A stretch of DNA of 34,959 nucleotides from the NCBI GenBank assembly GCA_022361315.1, contig JAKSBB010000756.1, positions 1 to 34,959 on the forward strand. Direction: 5' to 3'. The DNA comes from Desulfobacterales bacterium. Lineage in GTDB: Bacteria; Desulfobacterota; Desulfobacteria; Desulfobacterales; Desulfobacteraceae. The translations under genes and the position numbers were made by a program. The first letter of the stretch is position 1; each line of letters opens with the position of its first letter. Shown one piece after another: positions 25,125 through 32,681 of this stretch. Below the pieces are notes generated by a model. The model was not told where the DNA came from, searched no databases, and was given only the letters and a program-made list of their open reading frames with translations.

Positions 25125-25595
25125 ATGGCAATATTTTTGGTTCAGCACGGGGTTTGCCTGTCCAAAGATGAGGATCCTGAAAAAGGGCTCTCTCCCCTGG
25201 GTGAGGAAGAAATTGCACGGCTTGCACCGGTGGCAAAGGGATATGAAATTCCGGTGACGCAGATTTTTCACTCAGGAAAAAAACGGGCGCGGCAGACAGC
25301 GGAACGATATCATGCGGCGTTGGGGCTGGAATCTGCACCGGTGGTAATGGAAGGTATCGCGCCGCTGGATAATATCAGGACCTTTGCCGATACCCTGGAT
25401 CCGACCTGTGGATGGATGGTGGTGGGGCACCTGCCGTTTATGGAACGGCTGGTGTCGTATCTGACCACGGGGGATGAAGGGCTTCGGGTATACCGGTTCC
25501 AGAATGCCGGTATTGTCTGTCTGGATGCGGAAACGGGGGCGGACGGGACGCCGGACTGGTTCATTAAGTGGACCCTGAATCCGAATATTACCTGA
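25125..25595 (+). CDS. sixA: SixA-type phosphohistidine phosphatase
   Basis: A 156-residue small histidine-phosphatase-superfamily protein. SixA removes phosphate from histidine on phosphorelay or phosphotransferase proteins. The catalytic block usually read as RHG is QHG here (LVQHG, His8), so the arginine neighbouring the nucleophile is replaced by glutamine. HSGKKRARQTAE supplies the second arginine cluster, and MVVGHLPFMERL holds the second catalytic histidine. The DEDPEKGLSPLG segment is typical of SixA. The gene stands alone on the plus strand. No target phosphorelay gene is adjacent. Confidence 0.85.
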   Translation: MAIFLVQHGVCLSKDEDPEKGLSPLGEEEIARLAPVAKGYEIPVTQIFHSGKKRARQTAERYHAALGLESAPVVMEGIAPLDNIRTFADTLDPTCGWMVVGHLPFMERLVSYLTTGDEGLRVYRFQNAGIVCLDAETGADGTPDWFIKWTLNPNIT

Positions 25596-25605
25596 ATAGA
25601 TTTAA

Positions 25606-25629
25606 AGACCCGTTTTAGAGACCCGTTTT
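25606..25629 (+). repeat. Two-unit direct repeat after sixA
   Basis: AGACCCGTTTT occurs at 25606-25616 and 25619-25629, with a 13-bp period and AG between the copies. It lies just after the sixA stop in a 181-bp gap. No terminator stem was seen. Function unknown. Confidence 0.5.
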
Positions 25630-25776
25630 GCAGACCTGATTATTTGATCCGGCTTGCAGATCATGATTTAAAGCTTACATTCTTTGTCAGCCGTTCCATG
25701 CGTTAACCCTTGATGAAAAGAGGCAATGGAGACGGCGCTGACCAACCCGCTTGTCCTGGACCGGAAAGGAAGATGA

Positions 25777-26979
25777 ATGGATACCTACACCTTTCAGGAC
25801 AGGGCCAGTTTTTCCATGTCCGTCGCCTGGACCTCGGGCGACACGACCCACACGGACCATTTCTATGTTCACCGCCTGAACCCATGGCGGGATTTGTTAC
25901 CCGGATGTTTTTTAGAGCAGGGCCTCAAATTGCTGGCCCAGGGACCGGTCTCCCGGGAATTCGGTCCCGGAGAATTGGTGCGGAACTTCGATCCGGAGCT
26001 GGTGAAGGTAATTCCCAAAGACCGGATTCACATGGACTTCAGCCGGATTGTCCCGGGCAGATACTATCCCCAGGGGATGGTGTCCGGTATCCCCGGTGTG
26101 TTCCGGGGAAATATGACCCCGTTTCGCTGCCTGGAGAAGGATAGCCGCCGTATTCTGGGGGATTTTAACCCGGCCCTGGCAGGATTTTCGTTAGCGGTTA
26201 CCCTGTCTGATTTAAAGACGGGACAGGCAAGGGTGGAACGGGGCGGTGCCTGCACGGATTGGATGGAAACGGCATTGACGGGGCCCGGGATGCAGGCTCG
26301 GGAACGCTCCGATGTGGCTGTGAAACCTGCATTAATACCGGCGGATTTTAAACGGGCAGATGAAGAACCGGATGATCTGTTTTACAGGCAGCCACGGTTT
26401 GTCCAGCATATTGACACCCGTGCGGTAAAGACACTTTCGGACTGGTACGCCACCCTGGTATCGCCGGAAAACCGGGTACTGGACCTCATGGCGGGCTGGA
26501 CATCACATCTGCCCGAAGGTTTCCATCCGGCCGAGGTGTTCGGTATCGGACTGAATGAGCGGGAATTGTCGGCAAATAAACATTTGACCGGGTTTGCGGT
26601 TCAGGATCTCAACCAGAAATTCCAACTTGATTTTCCGGATAACCGGTTCGACAGGGTGATCTGCTCCCTGTCCGTTGAATATCTCACCGACCCGGTGTCT
26701 GTGTTCAATGAAGTGCGCCGCATACTTGCACCGGACGGCGTGTTTGCCGTGGCCTTTTCCAACCGCTGGTTTCCGGAAAAGGCCATTGCCCTGTGGCCGG
26801 ATCTCCATGAATTTGAACGGCTGGGGCTGGTGACGGATTTGTTCAGGGCGGCCGGTGGATTTACCGATATCTCCACGGTTTCTTTCCGGGGATATCCCAG
26901 GCCGGTGGATGACAGGTATTACCCCGGCCTGAGAGTCTCCGATCCCGTATTCGGTGTGACAGGGCGAAAAGCGGATTGA
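25777..26979 (+). CDS. Class I SAM-dependent methyltransferase with N-terminal extension
   Basis: A 400-residue protein. The C-terminal half is a Rossmann methyltransferase, with an unusual motif I, VLDLMAGWTSHLPEG, in place of the common GxGxG loop. I associate this form with the LDLMSSWVSHLP type known in other bacteria. Motif IV lies in FDRVICSLSVEYLTDPVSVFNEVRRILAPDG. The N-terminal ~190 residues include VPGRYYPQGMVSGIPGVFRGN; I could not identify this part with certainty. GGAAAGGAAG precedes the ATG. No partner gene points to a substrate. Small-molecule methylation is the safest reading. Confidence 0.78.
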   Translation: MDTYTFQDRASFSMSVAWTSGDTTHTDHFYVHRLNPWRDLLPGCFLEQGLKLLAQGPVSREFGPGELVRNFDPELVKVIPKDRIHMDFSRIVPGRYYPQGMVSGIPGVFRGNMTPFRCLEKDSRRILGDFNPALAGFSLAVTLSDLKTGQARVERGGACTDWMETALTGPGMQARERSDVAVKPALIPADFKRADEEPDDLFYRQPRFVQHIDTRAVKTLSDWYATLVSPENRVLDLMAGWTSHLPEGFHPAEVFGIGLNERELSANKHLTGFAVQDLNQKFQLDFPDNRFDRVICSLSVEYLTDPVSVFNEVRRILAPDGVFAVAFSNRWFPEKAIALWPDLHEFERLGLVTDLFRAAGGFTDISTVSFRGYPRPVDDRYYPGLRVSDPVFGVTGRKAD

Positions 26980-26993
26980 TTTAGAGGTCCGGG

Positions 26994-27578
26994 TTATTCT
27001 GATTTCAGCTTCTTTTTGAGGGTTTTGCCCGCATTCCAGGCACCGGCAACCGGCTCGCCCAGGGACCAGTATTTGAGGCTGGCCATATCAAAGAGAAGGG
27101 GATCCACCCGGGCGATGTCTATTTTACCGGCCTTTACAACATCCGGGTCGGCATAGGTTTCAATGACTTCACCCACAAATATCTCATGGGTATCAAAGTC
27201 CAGGGTGCGGTCCAGGCGGCATTCCATGGTCACCGGGCAGGCCTGAAGCATGGGCGCGTTTTCCGACTCCCCGTAAAATACGTCGAGGATGTCGCTTTTA
27301 TCCGTGCTTTTGCCGGTGACGATGCCGAAATAGTCGGTTTCCACCACCAGGTCTTTTCCCGGGATATTCACGCTGAAGGATTCGGTGTCACGGATACCTT
27401 TGTTGGAGTAATGGCTCTTGTGAAGGCCGAAGGAAAGGTACTGGGGGGTGCCGTGGTTCATGATACCCACGTGGGCAATGGTAATGAAGTTGGCTTTTCC
27501 GTCCACCTTTGTGCCGAGGATCGTTGTCAGGCTGGGGTAGAGTGCATTCACTTTGTCCAAAGTCTGTTTGGTTGTCAT
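26994..27578 (-). CDS. Flavin-reductase-like FMN-binding protein, second copy
   Basis: A 194-residue flavin-reductase-like protein, related in outline to the one at 23316. Shared blocks are FSVNIPGKDLVVETDYFGIVTGKSTDKS and the C-terminal YWSLGEPVAGAWNAGK. AGGAGATCACC precedes the ATG at 27578. It stands downstream of marR on the same strand with its own promoter, TTTACA (27625-27630) and TACAAA (27603-27608), into which a MarR-type operator is built. It therefore belongs to the same predicted regulon as the MDR dehydrogenase. Confidence 0.87.
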   Translation of the reverse strand: MTTKQTLDKVNALYPSLTTILGTKVDGKANFITIAHVGIMNHGTPQYLSFGLHKSHYSNKGIRDTESFSVNIPGKDLVVETDYFGIVTGKSTDKSDILDVFYGESENAPMLQACPVTMECRLDRTLDFDTHEIFVGEVIETYADPDVVKAGKIDIARVDPLLFDMASLKYWSLGEPVAGAWNAGKTLKKKLKSE

Positions 27579-27602
27579 GGTGATCTCCTGTATTGTTTAA
27601 TG

Positions 27603-27616
27603 TTTGTACACACAAA
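27603..27616. promoter_or_regulatory. MarR-type operator upstream of flavin reductase
   Basis: TTTGTACACACAAA has perfect TTTGT/ACAAA arms around a 4-bp centre. It covers the predicted -10 box TACAAA of the minus-strand promoter. The -35 TTTACA is at 27625-27630. Confidence 0.65.
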
Positions 27617-27656
27617 TGTTTTTATGTAAAATATCCCGCCTTCGTATTGGAGGGAA

Positions 27657-28079
27657 CTAAAGCTTTTTACTGACAGCGTCCAGCTGCCGGGTGAGTTCAA
27701 TCCCGTTGTTCTCGCCCAGAATGTCGCTGTAATTGTCGTACAGCCTTTTCCATGCCGCTTCAATAACCGGCAACAGCTCTTCTCCGGCCGTTGTCAGGGT
27801 AATGGATGCGGTTTTGCCCCGGGTGGTTTTTTCAGCGAATCCTTTGTGGATCAAAGCGTCCACAAAGCGGGTCACGGTGGACGGGGCCAGGTTCAGCGCC
27901 TCACACAGTTTTTTGGGGCCGATGCCGGGTTCATCATGAACCAGCATAACAATAAAGGCGTGGGAGGGGGATAGGCCGGCAGGCCTGAACGCCTCTTCCG
28001 CCATCCGGGTGATTTTCCGGGACAGGGAATTTGCCGTAAAGTAAAGACAGTTGTGTAATATGTGTTTTGTTTTTTTCAT
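27657..28079 (-). CDS. MarR-family transcriptional regulator
   Basis: A 140-residue MarR-type repressor, counting from the ATG at 28079. A TTG at 28094 is open but less likely. The winged helix-turn-helix reads IGPKKLCEALNLAPSTVTRFVDALIHKGFAEKTTRGK, preceded by the dimerising helix region MAEEAFRPAGLSPSHAFIVMLVHDE. An operator (28082-28095) lies three bases before the start codon and suggests auto-repression. The same palindrome sits at the flavin-reductase and MDR-dehydrogenase promoters, so this protein is the likely regulator of all three. MarR proteins of this kind often respond to phenolic or electrophilic compounds. The ligand here is unknown. Confidence 0.88.
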   Translation of the reverse strand: MKKTKHILHNCLYFTANSLSRKITRMAEEAFRPAGLSPSHAFIVMLVHDEPGIGPKKLCEALNLAPSTVTRFVDALIHKGFAEKTTRGKTASITLTTAGEELLPVIEAAWKRLYDNYSDILGENNGIELTRQLDAVSKKL

Positions 28080-28081
28080 TG

Positions 28082-28095
28082 TTTGTGCATACAAA
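28082..28095. promoter_or_regulatory. MarR-type operator and marR promoter
   Basis: TTTGTGCATACAAA has perfect TTTGT/ACAAA arms. On the minus strand the -35 TTGACT is at 28115-28120 and the -10 TATATT at 28094-28099 with a short 15-bp spacer, or TATTTG at 28092-28097 with 17 bp. The site covers the -10 and start-point region. Confidence 0.65.
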
Positions 28096-28155
28096 TATAG
28101 TGTTTTGGGAAATGAGTCAAGCGCTTTTTGGGGGACGGTTCAAAATTTTCGATAC

Positions 28156-29862
28156 TTATTTGTTATCGCTTTTACGCAGTTCGATCAGAAGCTCTCTGGC
28201 GTGTCCCGTCTGATCCGGACCAAGCAAGTCTTTCATGCCCTTTTCATCCGAGAGTACCATGAGCATGGCAGCGGCAAATAATTTGTTGGTTTGAACGAGT
28301 TTGGTCAGGTGGGTGGTCATGGGGCGGGCCTTGGTCCCAATATAGGTGATAAAAAAGAGCCGGTAGAATTCCCGCTGGGGTTTATAATGGCGGGCATAGG
28401 CGTGGAGCCGTTTTTTTATACCAAGGGCAGCCCTGTCGGCGGTCAATGATTCCCGGGTATATTCATCAAGGGCTGAAAATGCTGATGTCACAAGGGTGTC
28501 CCGGATGGCTGCCATGATCTCCCGGGTGGTGTCCTGGGTAACCCTGCAGATCTGTTCATTTGTCTTCATCAGGGTGTCAAGCTGGGTATATGTCATACGG
28601 CCTATCAGATCCACATAGGCCTCACGAACCGTCTGTTTTTCTTCGGGCAGATCCAGGGGCTCCAGAATGAGGTTATCCACTGCCCGCTGGATTTCGGTTA
28701 TTTGCTGACCCAACAGCCTCAGTTCGGTTTCCGTGCTTTCCCGGTCCAGACCGGAGAGCTTGTGGGCCAGATCTTTGTAAAGGAGACGAAACAGATCAAA
28801 GTAAAGCCGCTGATAGCTCTCCTCAGATTTGAAACGGCAGCAGTAGGTTGTGATGGCCGGGTATTTGAAAAGCATGCCCAGGCGGTAGCGGGCTGCGGAT
28901 ATACCCAGGGTTGCCACCAGATCCACCTTGTGTAGTTTGTCGATTCTGTCGGTTTTGGCCCCGAAGAAAAGGCGGGTCAGGTTCTGCATTAGGATGGGAT
29001 CGGTTTTTCCCATCACCACACCGGGGGAAAGGTCGAGGATACGCATGAAACTTTGGGCGGCTTCCAGATACGCGTTTATTTTTTGGAGTACCGTCAGGGT
29101 GGCCTCATTCATCTTCTCCATGGCCTTCAGGAATTTCTTCTTGTTTTTTTCTTTGAGGGCCATCTGTTCCCGGGTCATCAGTATTTTGGAGAAAACATCG
29201 TTGAGGGATTTGATTTCATGGCGGGACTTGGCAATGATGCCTGCCAGGGCGGCTTTTTCCATGGAGGGCAGTTTCGCGCCGGCAAGGCGGCAGACCAGAT
29301 CCGCATTGTTGATATCATCCAGGTATTCCCGCCAGGGTTTATCCTCCGCCAGGCTGCCGATGAGGGTGGTCAGGGTCTTGCTGACCAGGGATTTGTAATC
29401 CCTGCCTGCACTGCTTTTTGTGATGATTTCCTGGAGCCCGGGTTTTAAAATGGCGGTATCCACAGTGCCCTTGTGGGTTTTCAGGTTGTTGAAATATGTG
29501 ATGATCAGGTTGGTGGTGAGCAGCTCTATGGTGTTTTTATTATCGGCATCCTGGATATCCTCTTCCGAGATGCTGAATCCGCAGTCAAATGAGATGGGTT
29601 CGGCTTCTTTGCTGAGAATCCGGAACAGGGTATAAAGGCTGTCAAAGTATTGATCGGGATAGGGGGTGCCTGCCTTTTCCATTTCTGTAAAGAAAAAGCG
29701 GGAAATGGATTTGGTGGGGACGATCAGAAGGCCTTTTTCATCTCTTTTGAACTTTTTAAGGGGCTTTAACCCCTTGGTCCCTTGCTGGAGAAGTTTGGAA
29801 ACTTTTCGCCGGTAGAGTCTTTCCCTGAACTTTTTGACCGTTTCATCGCTTAAAGTTTTCAT
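28156..29862 (-). CDS. Uncharacterised helical protein downstream of FapA
   Basis: A 568-residue protein of a family I do not recognise. It is rich in charged residues and looks almost entirely helical, with no signal peptide, membrane segment or cysteine cluster. A basic N-terminus (KKFRERLYRRKVSKLLQQ) and long helical runs give it a scaffold-like character. Its start overlaps the FapA stop by 20 bp, so the two are translationally linked and likely act together. The gene ends 77 bp before the marR start, in which the marR promoter lies. Calling it a FapA partner is an inference from position only. Confidence 0.75.
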   Translation of the reverse strand: MKTLSDETVKKFRERLYRRKVSKLLQQGTKGLKPLKKFKRDEKGLLIVPTKSISRFFFTEMEKAGTPYPDQYFDSLYTLFRILSKEAEPISFDCGFSISEEDIQDADNKNTIELLTTNLIITYFNNLKTHKGTVDTAILKPGLQEIITKSSAGRDYKSLVSKTLTTLIGSLAEDKPWREYLDDINNADLVCRLAGAKLPSMEKAALAGIIAKSRHEIKSLNDVFSKILMTREQMALKEKNKKKFLKAMEKMNEATLTVLQKINAYLEAAQSFMRILDLSPGVVMGKTDPILMQNLTRLFFGAKTDRIDKLHKVDLVATLGISAARYRLGMLFKYPAITTYCCRFKSEESYQRLYFDLFRLLYKDLAHKLSGLDRESTETELRLLGQQITEIQRAVDNLILEPLDLPEEKQTVREAYVDLIGRMTYTQLDTLMKTNEQICRVTQDTTREIMAAIRDTLVTSAFSALDEYTRESLTADRAALGIKKRLHAYARHYKPQREFYRLFFITYIGTKARPMTTHLTKLVQTNKLFAAAMLMVLSDEKGMKDLLGPDQTGHARELLIELRKSDNK

Positions 29863-31960
29863 GAATCTGGATCTGGTATCCTTCCTCCCCCTTCTTCGTG
29901 GACATCAATTCTTTGATTTTGACGTTGGCCAGCGGCTCAGGAATTTCTCTTGTGGCATGGGGTCCTTTGATCAGGGTGGCTGCCGTAACCCTTCCGGTAA
30001 CCGTGATTTCAGCAATCCCGGGGTTTATTTCCTGCCACTCTGTGAAATTGGCCAGCTCATATTGGCGGTCTTCCAGTTCGTCCGCAAGTTCCCCCTGTGT
30101 TACTTCCATCTCCATGATCCGGGTTTCATTCTTTTCGATCCGGTCAAAGTACTTGTTCAGATCTGCATCCAGCCGTGCAAATAATGCTTTGTTTTTCTGA
30201 ACCTGGGATTTCAGAATCCCGGCTGTCTGGGAGCCCTCTTTTTCTCCGGCCATTTTTTCATCCAGATGGATTCCCTCATCCCGGGCCAGGTCCATCTCAT
30301 AGGCAAGCCTGCCGGTGGACTGGTGCAGGGCCTGAATGTCCCTTTCAAGGGCTGTGATTTTTTCCCGGATTTCTTCAATCTGTTTTTCGTTGCGGCGGAT
30401 GATCTTTGAGATGGATTTCACCTCTTTGGCGGTGAAGGCGTCAACACCCATGGTGACGGTATTGGGTACGGATTTATCCGTTCCCAGGTGCCGGGCTGTC
30501 AATCCCATATTGGCCGTTATATCCGAGGCGATCACTTCGCCGTTGGGGATAATGACCGCACCACTGGTTTCAATGGTGGTATCCACAATCTCTTTGTGTG
30601 TGGTGACATTGCCAAGGCATAGAATTTTTGAATTCTGGATAAATTTCGCGGTGACATTTCCCCTGGCATAAATGGTGGCATCGTTGATTCCGTTGGTCAC
30701 CGTGACATCGCCTTCGGCATAGATTTCGCCGCCGTCCACGGTGTTGATCCGGATGGTGTCTCCCTTGACCCGGAACCCGGACTTCAGGGTGCCTTTTATA
30801 TCGATGTTACCGGCATAATCCAGGTGGCCGGTTTCATAGTTGACATTCTCCTTCACCAGGAAAACATCCGAGACCTGAACATTACCGGACCAGGTCAGAC
30901 GGGGATGTCCACTGATTTCCGCATAGAGCCGCTGGTCGTCTTCCGAGGGAACCACGCCTGTTTTATACCGCAGCGGGATATCCGTAACAACCGGCACTTC
31001 AACCATCTGATCAAATATATTTGTGCCGTTGTGGGCCGGTACCATGGGAAATCTTTCCACCAGCAGGGCCCCTTCCTCCACCCAGGGAATTGCCCCCCTG
31101 TCCTTGAAGTCGATATTGCCCTCGTCGTCAAATCCGCCGGCCTTTAAATGGTCGGTATCAAAGTAATATTCGATTCTTGCGTCTTTGCCTTCCACCGGAG
31201 GTTTACCCGTGGCCACCTGGAAGGGTTTTGTTTTAAACCCACTGGACCGGATGAACCCGTGGAGCTGTTCCTCTCTTACCAATCCGTAAAATATACCCTC
31301 ATCCCCAAGGAGGTCCGATAACTCGGTTGCGGACAGGCTGTCGTCGAATTTATCTGTCTTGGTGATAAAGGCGTTCATCCCGGTGTGATCTATTTCCAGG
31401 GTAACGCCGCACTCAAGCTCTTTTTTAATGGAGTGATCTTTTTCTTCCTGTGGTTTGTCTTCTACCGTTTCTTCTTTCGGCGGTTTTTCTTTGGGGGCCT
31501 GGGCTTCCTGGGACACTTCCGCGGTTTTTTCTGGGGCCGGGGGCTGAACCGGTTTCGGCTTCGGGGAACCCCCTGGCTTTTTTTCCTGGATTCTGAGGAT
31601 CTTCAGGTATTGCTCTTTGGTCAGTGTGCTGTTTTTGAGCCAGATTTCTCCGATGAATGTGGGAACGCCTTTGGTGCCGGCGGCCTTTTTCTGCCGGGCG
31701 ATTTCCTCCTGGAATACGGCCTTGTCCACAAAGCCAAGTTTCACTGCAATGGTGCCGAAGATGGTATTTTTCCGCATTACCTTCAAGGTCTGGAAGGTGG
31801 TGATCACCTGCTTCATCTGGGGAACGGGAATGAGCCCCTGTGAGAGAAAATAGTCCTTTAGGGCCAACTCTATGTTTTTTGATCCCTGGCAAGCTTTCAG
31901 TGCCTGGGCACACTGCTCCCGGGTGATGAGATTTTTTTGTAAGGCTATTTTTTCCAGCAT
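29843..31960 (-). CDS. FapA (DUF342) protein with tandem GDILVE-type repeats, second copy
   Basis: A 705-residue protein. Four modules fall at about residues 3-23, 34-57, 68-90 and 103-125, e.g. IGEIWLKNSTLTKEQYLKIL, with the same repeat pattern as the protein at 19774. A proline- and glutamate-rich linker (about 128-175) follows, then the FapA domain (about 180-510) with short hydrophobic beta-helix-like turns such as GGEIYAEGDVTVTNGI, and a coiled coil to about 640. The ribosome site is weak. It lies in a likely three-gene operon: PAS protein, this gene, unknown helical protein. Its role is unknown. The domain set suggests a cytoplasmic polymer-forming or regulatory protein. Confidence 0.82.
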   Translation of the reverse strand: MLEKIALQKNLITREQCAQALKACQGSKNIELALKDYFLSQGLIPVPQMKQVITTFQTLKVMRKNTIFGTIAVKLGFVDKAVFQEEIARQKKAAGTKGVPTFIGEIWLKNSTLTKEQYLKILRIQEKKPGGSPKPKPVQPPAPEKTAEVSQEAQAPKEKPPKEETVEDKPQEEKDHSIKKELECGVTLEIDHTGMNAFITKTDKFDDSLSATELSDLLGDEGIFYGLVREEQLHGFIRSSGFKTKPFQVATGKPPVEGKDARIEYYFDTDHLKAGGFDDEGNIDFKDRGAIPWVEEGALLVERFPMVPAHNGTNIFDQMVEVPVVTDIPLRYKTGVVPSEDDQRLYAEISGHPRLTWSGNVQVSDVFLVKENVNYETGHLDYAGNIDIKGTLKSGFRVKGDTIRINTVDGGEIYAEGDVTVTNGINDATIYARGNVTAKFIQNSKILCLGNVTTHKEIVDTTIETSGAVIIPNGEVIASDITANMGLTARHLGTDKSVPNTVTMGVDAFTAKEVKSISKIIRRNEKQIEEIREKITALERDIQALHQSTGRLAYEMDLARDEGIHLDEKMAGEKEGSQTAGILKSQVQKNKALFARLDADLNKYFDRIEKNETRIMEMEVTQGELADELEDRQYELANFTEWQEINPGIAEITVTGRVTAATLIKGPHATREIPEPLANVKIKELMSTKKGEEGYQIQIHENFKR

Positions 31961-32021
31961 AGGTTGCCCTGTTCCGCTGAGGGGGGCAGGTCCCCCTTTT
32001 TATCTAATATTTTCAGCGTCT

Positions 32022-32447
32022 CTATCCTTCATCAGCGGTAACATCCCGCTGGATGGCCATAAAATGGGAGGTGACGCCGGTGGGGCCGGCAATGGGGACA
32101 ATCTTCCATTCCATCATGAAGGTTGTTCCGTCCTTTTTATAATTAATCGCCCGGCCGTGGAACAGCCTTCCTTCGTTCAGGTCCTCTGCCAGCCGTTCCA
32201 GAACCTCCCCGTCTGTTTCCGGGCCCTGAAGAATTCCCGGGGAGTTGCCCAGAACCTCTTCAGGGGTGTATCCGCTGAGGGCGCAAAAGGCCGGATTAAC
32301 GTATACAATGGGGTATCCGCTGCCGGCTTCGGTGATCATAATGGCATCAAATGATTCCTCAATGGAGGCAACCAGCATCCGCTTCATAATGGATTTGAAA
32401 TTTTCGTCGTGGTCAAACAGGTCACTCACATGGTTGGGATTTTCCAC
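32022..32447 (-). CDS. Single PAS/LOV-like domain protein
   Basis: A 141-residue protein made of one PAS domain. The GTG start follows AAGGAG with good spacing. The fold is clear: ESFDAIMITEAGSGYPIVYVNPAFCALSGYTPEEVLG at the start, then FMMEWKIVPIAG and HFMAIQRDVT. The helix block reads GNSPGILQGPETD. In photoactive LOV domains this block is GRNCRFLQG, so the flavin-bonding cysteine is replaced by proline and light sensing by that route is not expected. It is upstream of the FapA gene by 61 bp on the same strand and may feed a signal to it. Confidence 0.83.
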   Translation of the reverse strand: MENPNHVSDLFDHDENFKSIMKRMLVASIEESFDAIMITEAGSGYPIVYVNPAFCALSGYTPEEVLGNSPGILQGPETDGEVLERLAEDLNEGRLFHGRAINYKKDGTTFMMEWKIVPIAGPTGVTSHFMAIQRDVTADEG

Positions 32448-32515
32448 TGCGGATGTCTCCTTTCATCGCCGGGGTCGAACTATTTTACGGAAACTTAATA
32501 TCCCTGAACAGCCAA

Positions 32516-32558
32516 CATTGTGACCCATTGTGCGCAAAACATCAAGAAAAAACAATGG
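32516..32558. promoter_or_regulatory. Repeated CATTGTG motif in divergent region
   Basis: CATTGTG occurs at 32516-32522 and 32526-32532, ten bases apart, and the inverse ACAATGG of CCATTGT (32525-32531) at 32552-32558. The region lies between the divergent PAS protein and PAS-LuxR genes and may bind a regulator. Confidence 0.25.
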
Positions 32559-32622
32559 TTGAGCGATTCGCATCAAAATTGGGGGTGGGATTTTCCGTAT
32601 GCCTTGTCAGGCAAGTCCGGAG

Positions 32623-32651
32623 TTTACACAGATAAAAATCTAGGGTTTAAT
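32623..32651 (+). promoter_or_regulatory. Sigma-70-type promoter for PAS-LuxR regulator
   Basis: TTTACA (32623-32628), 17 bp and TTTAAT (32646-32651) lie 30 bp before the start at 32682. Confidence 0.45.
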
Positions 32652-32681
32652 GGGGGATACGAAAAATTAGGAAACCACAGC

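Noticed and set aside
31985..32010. A GGGGG/CCCCC hairpin followed by TTTTT
   Set aside because: It has terminator form on the plus strand only, where no gene ends, and it lies between two minus-strand genes of a probable operon.
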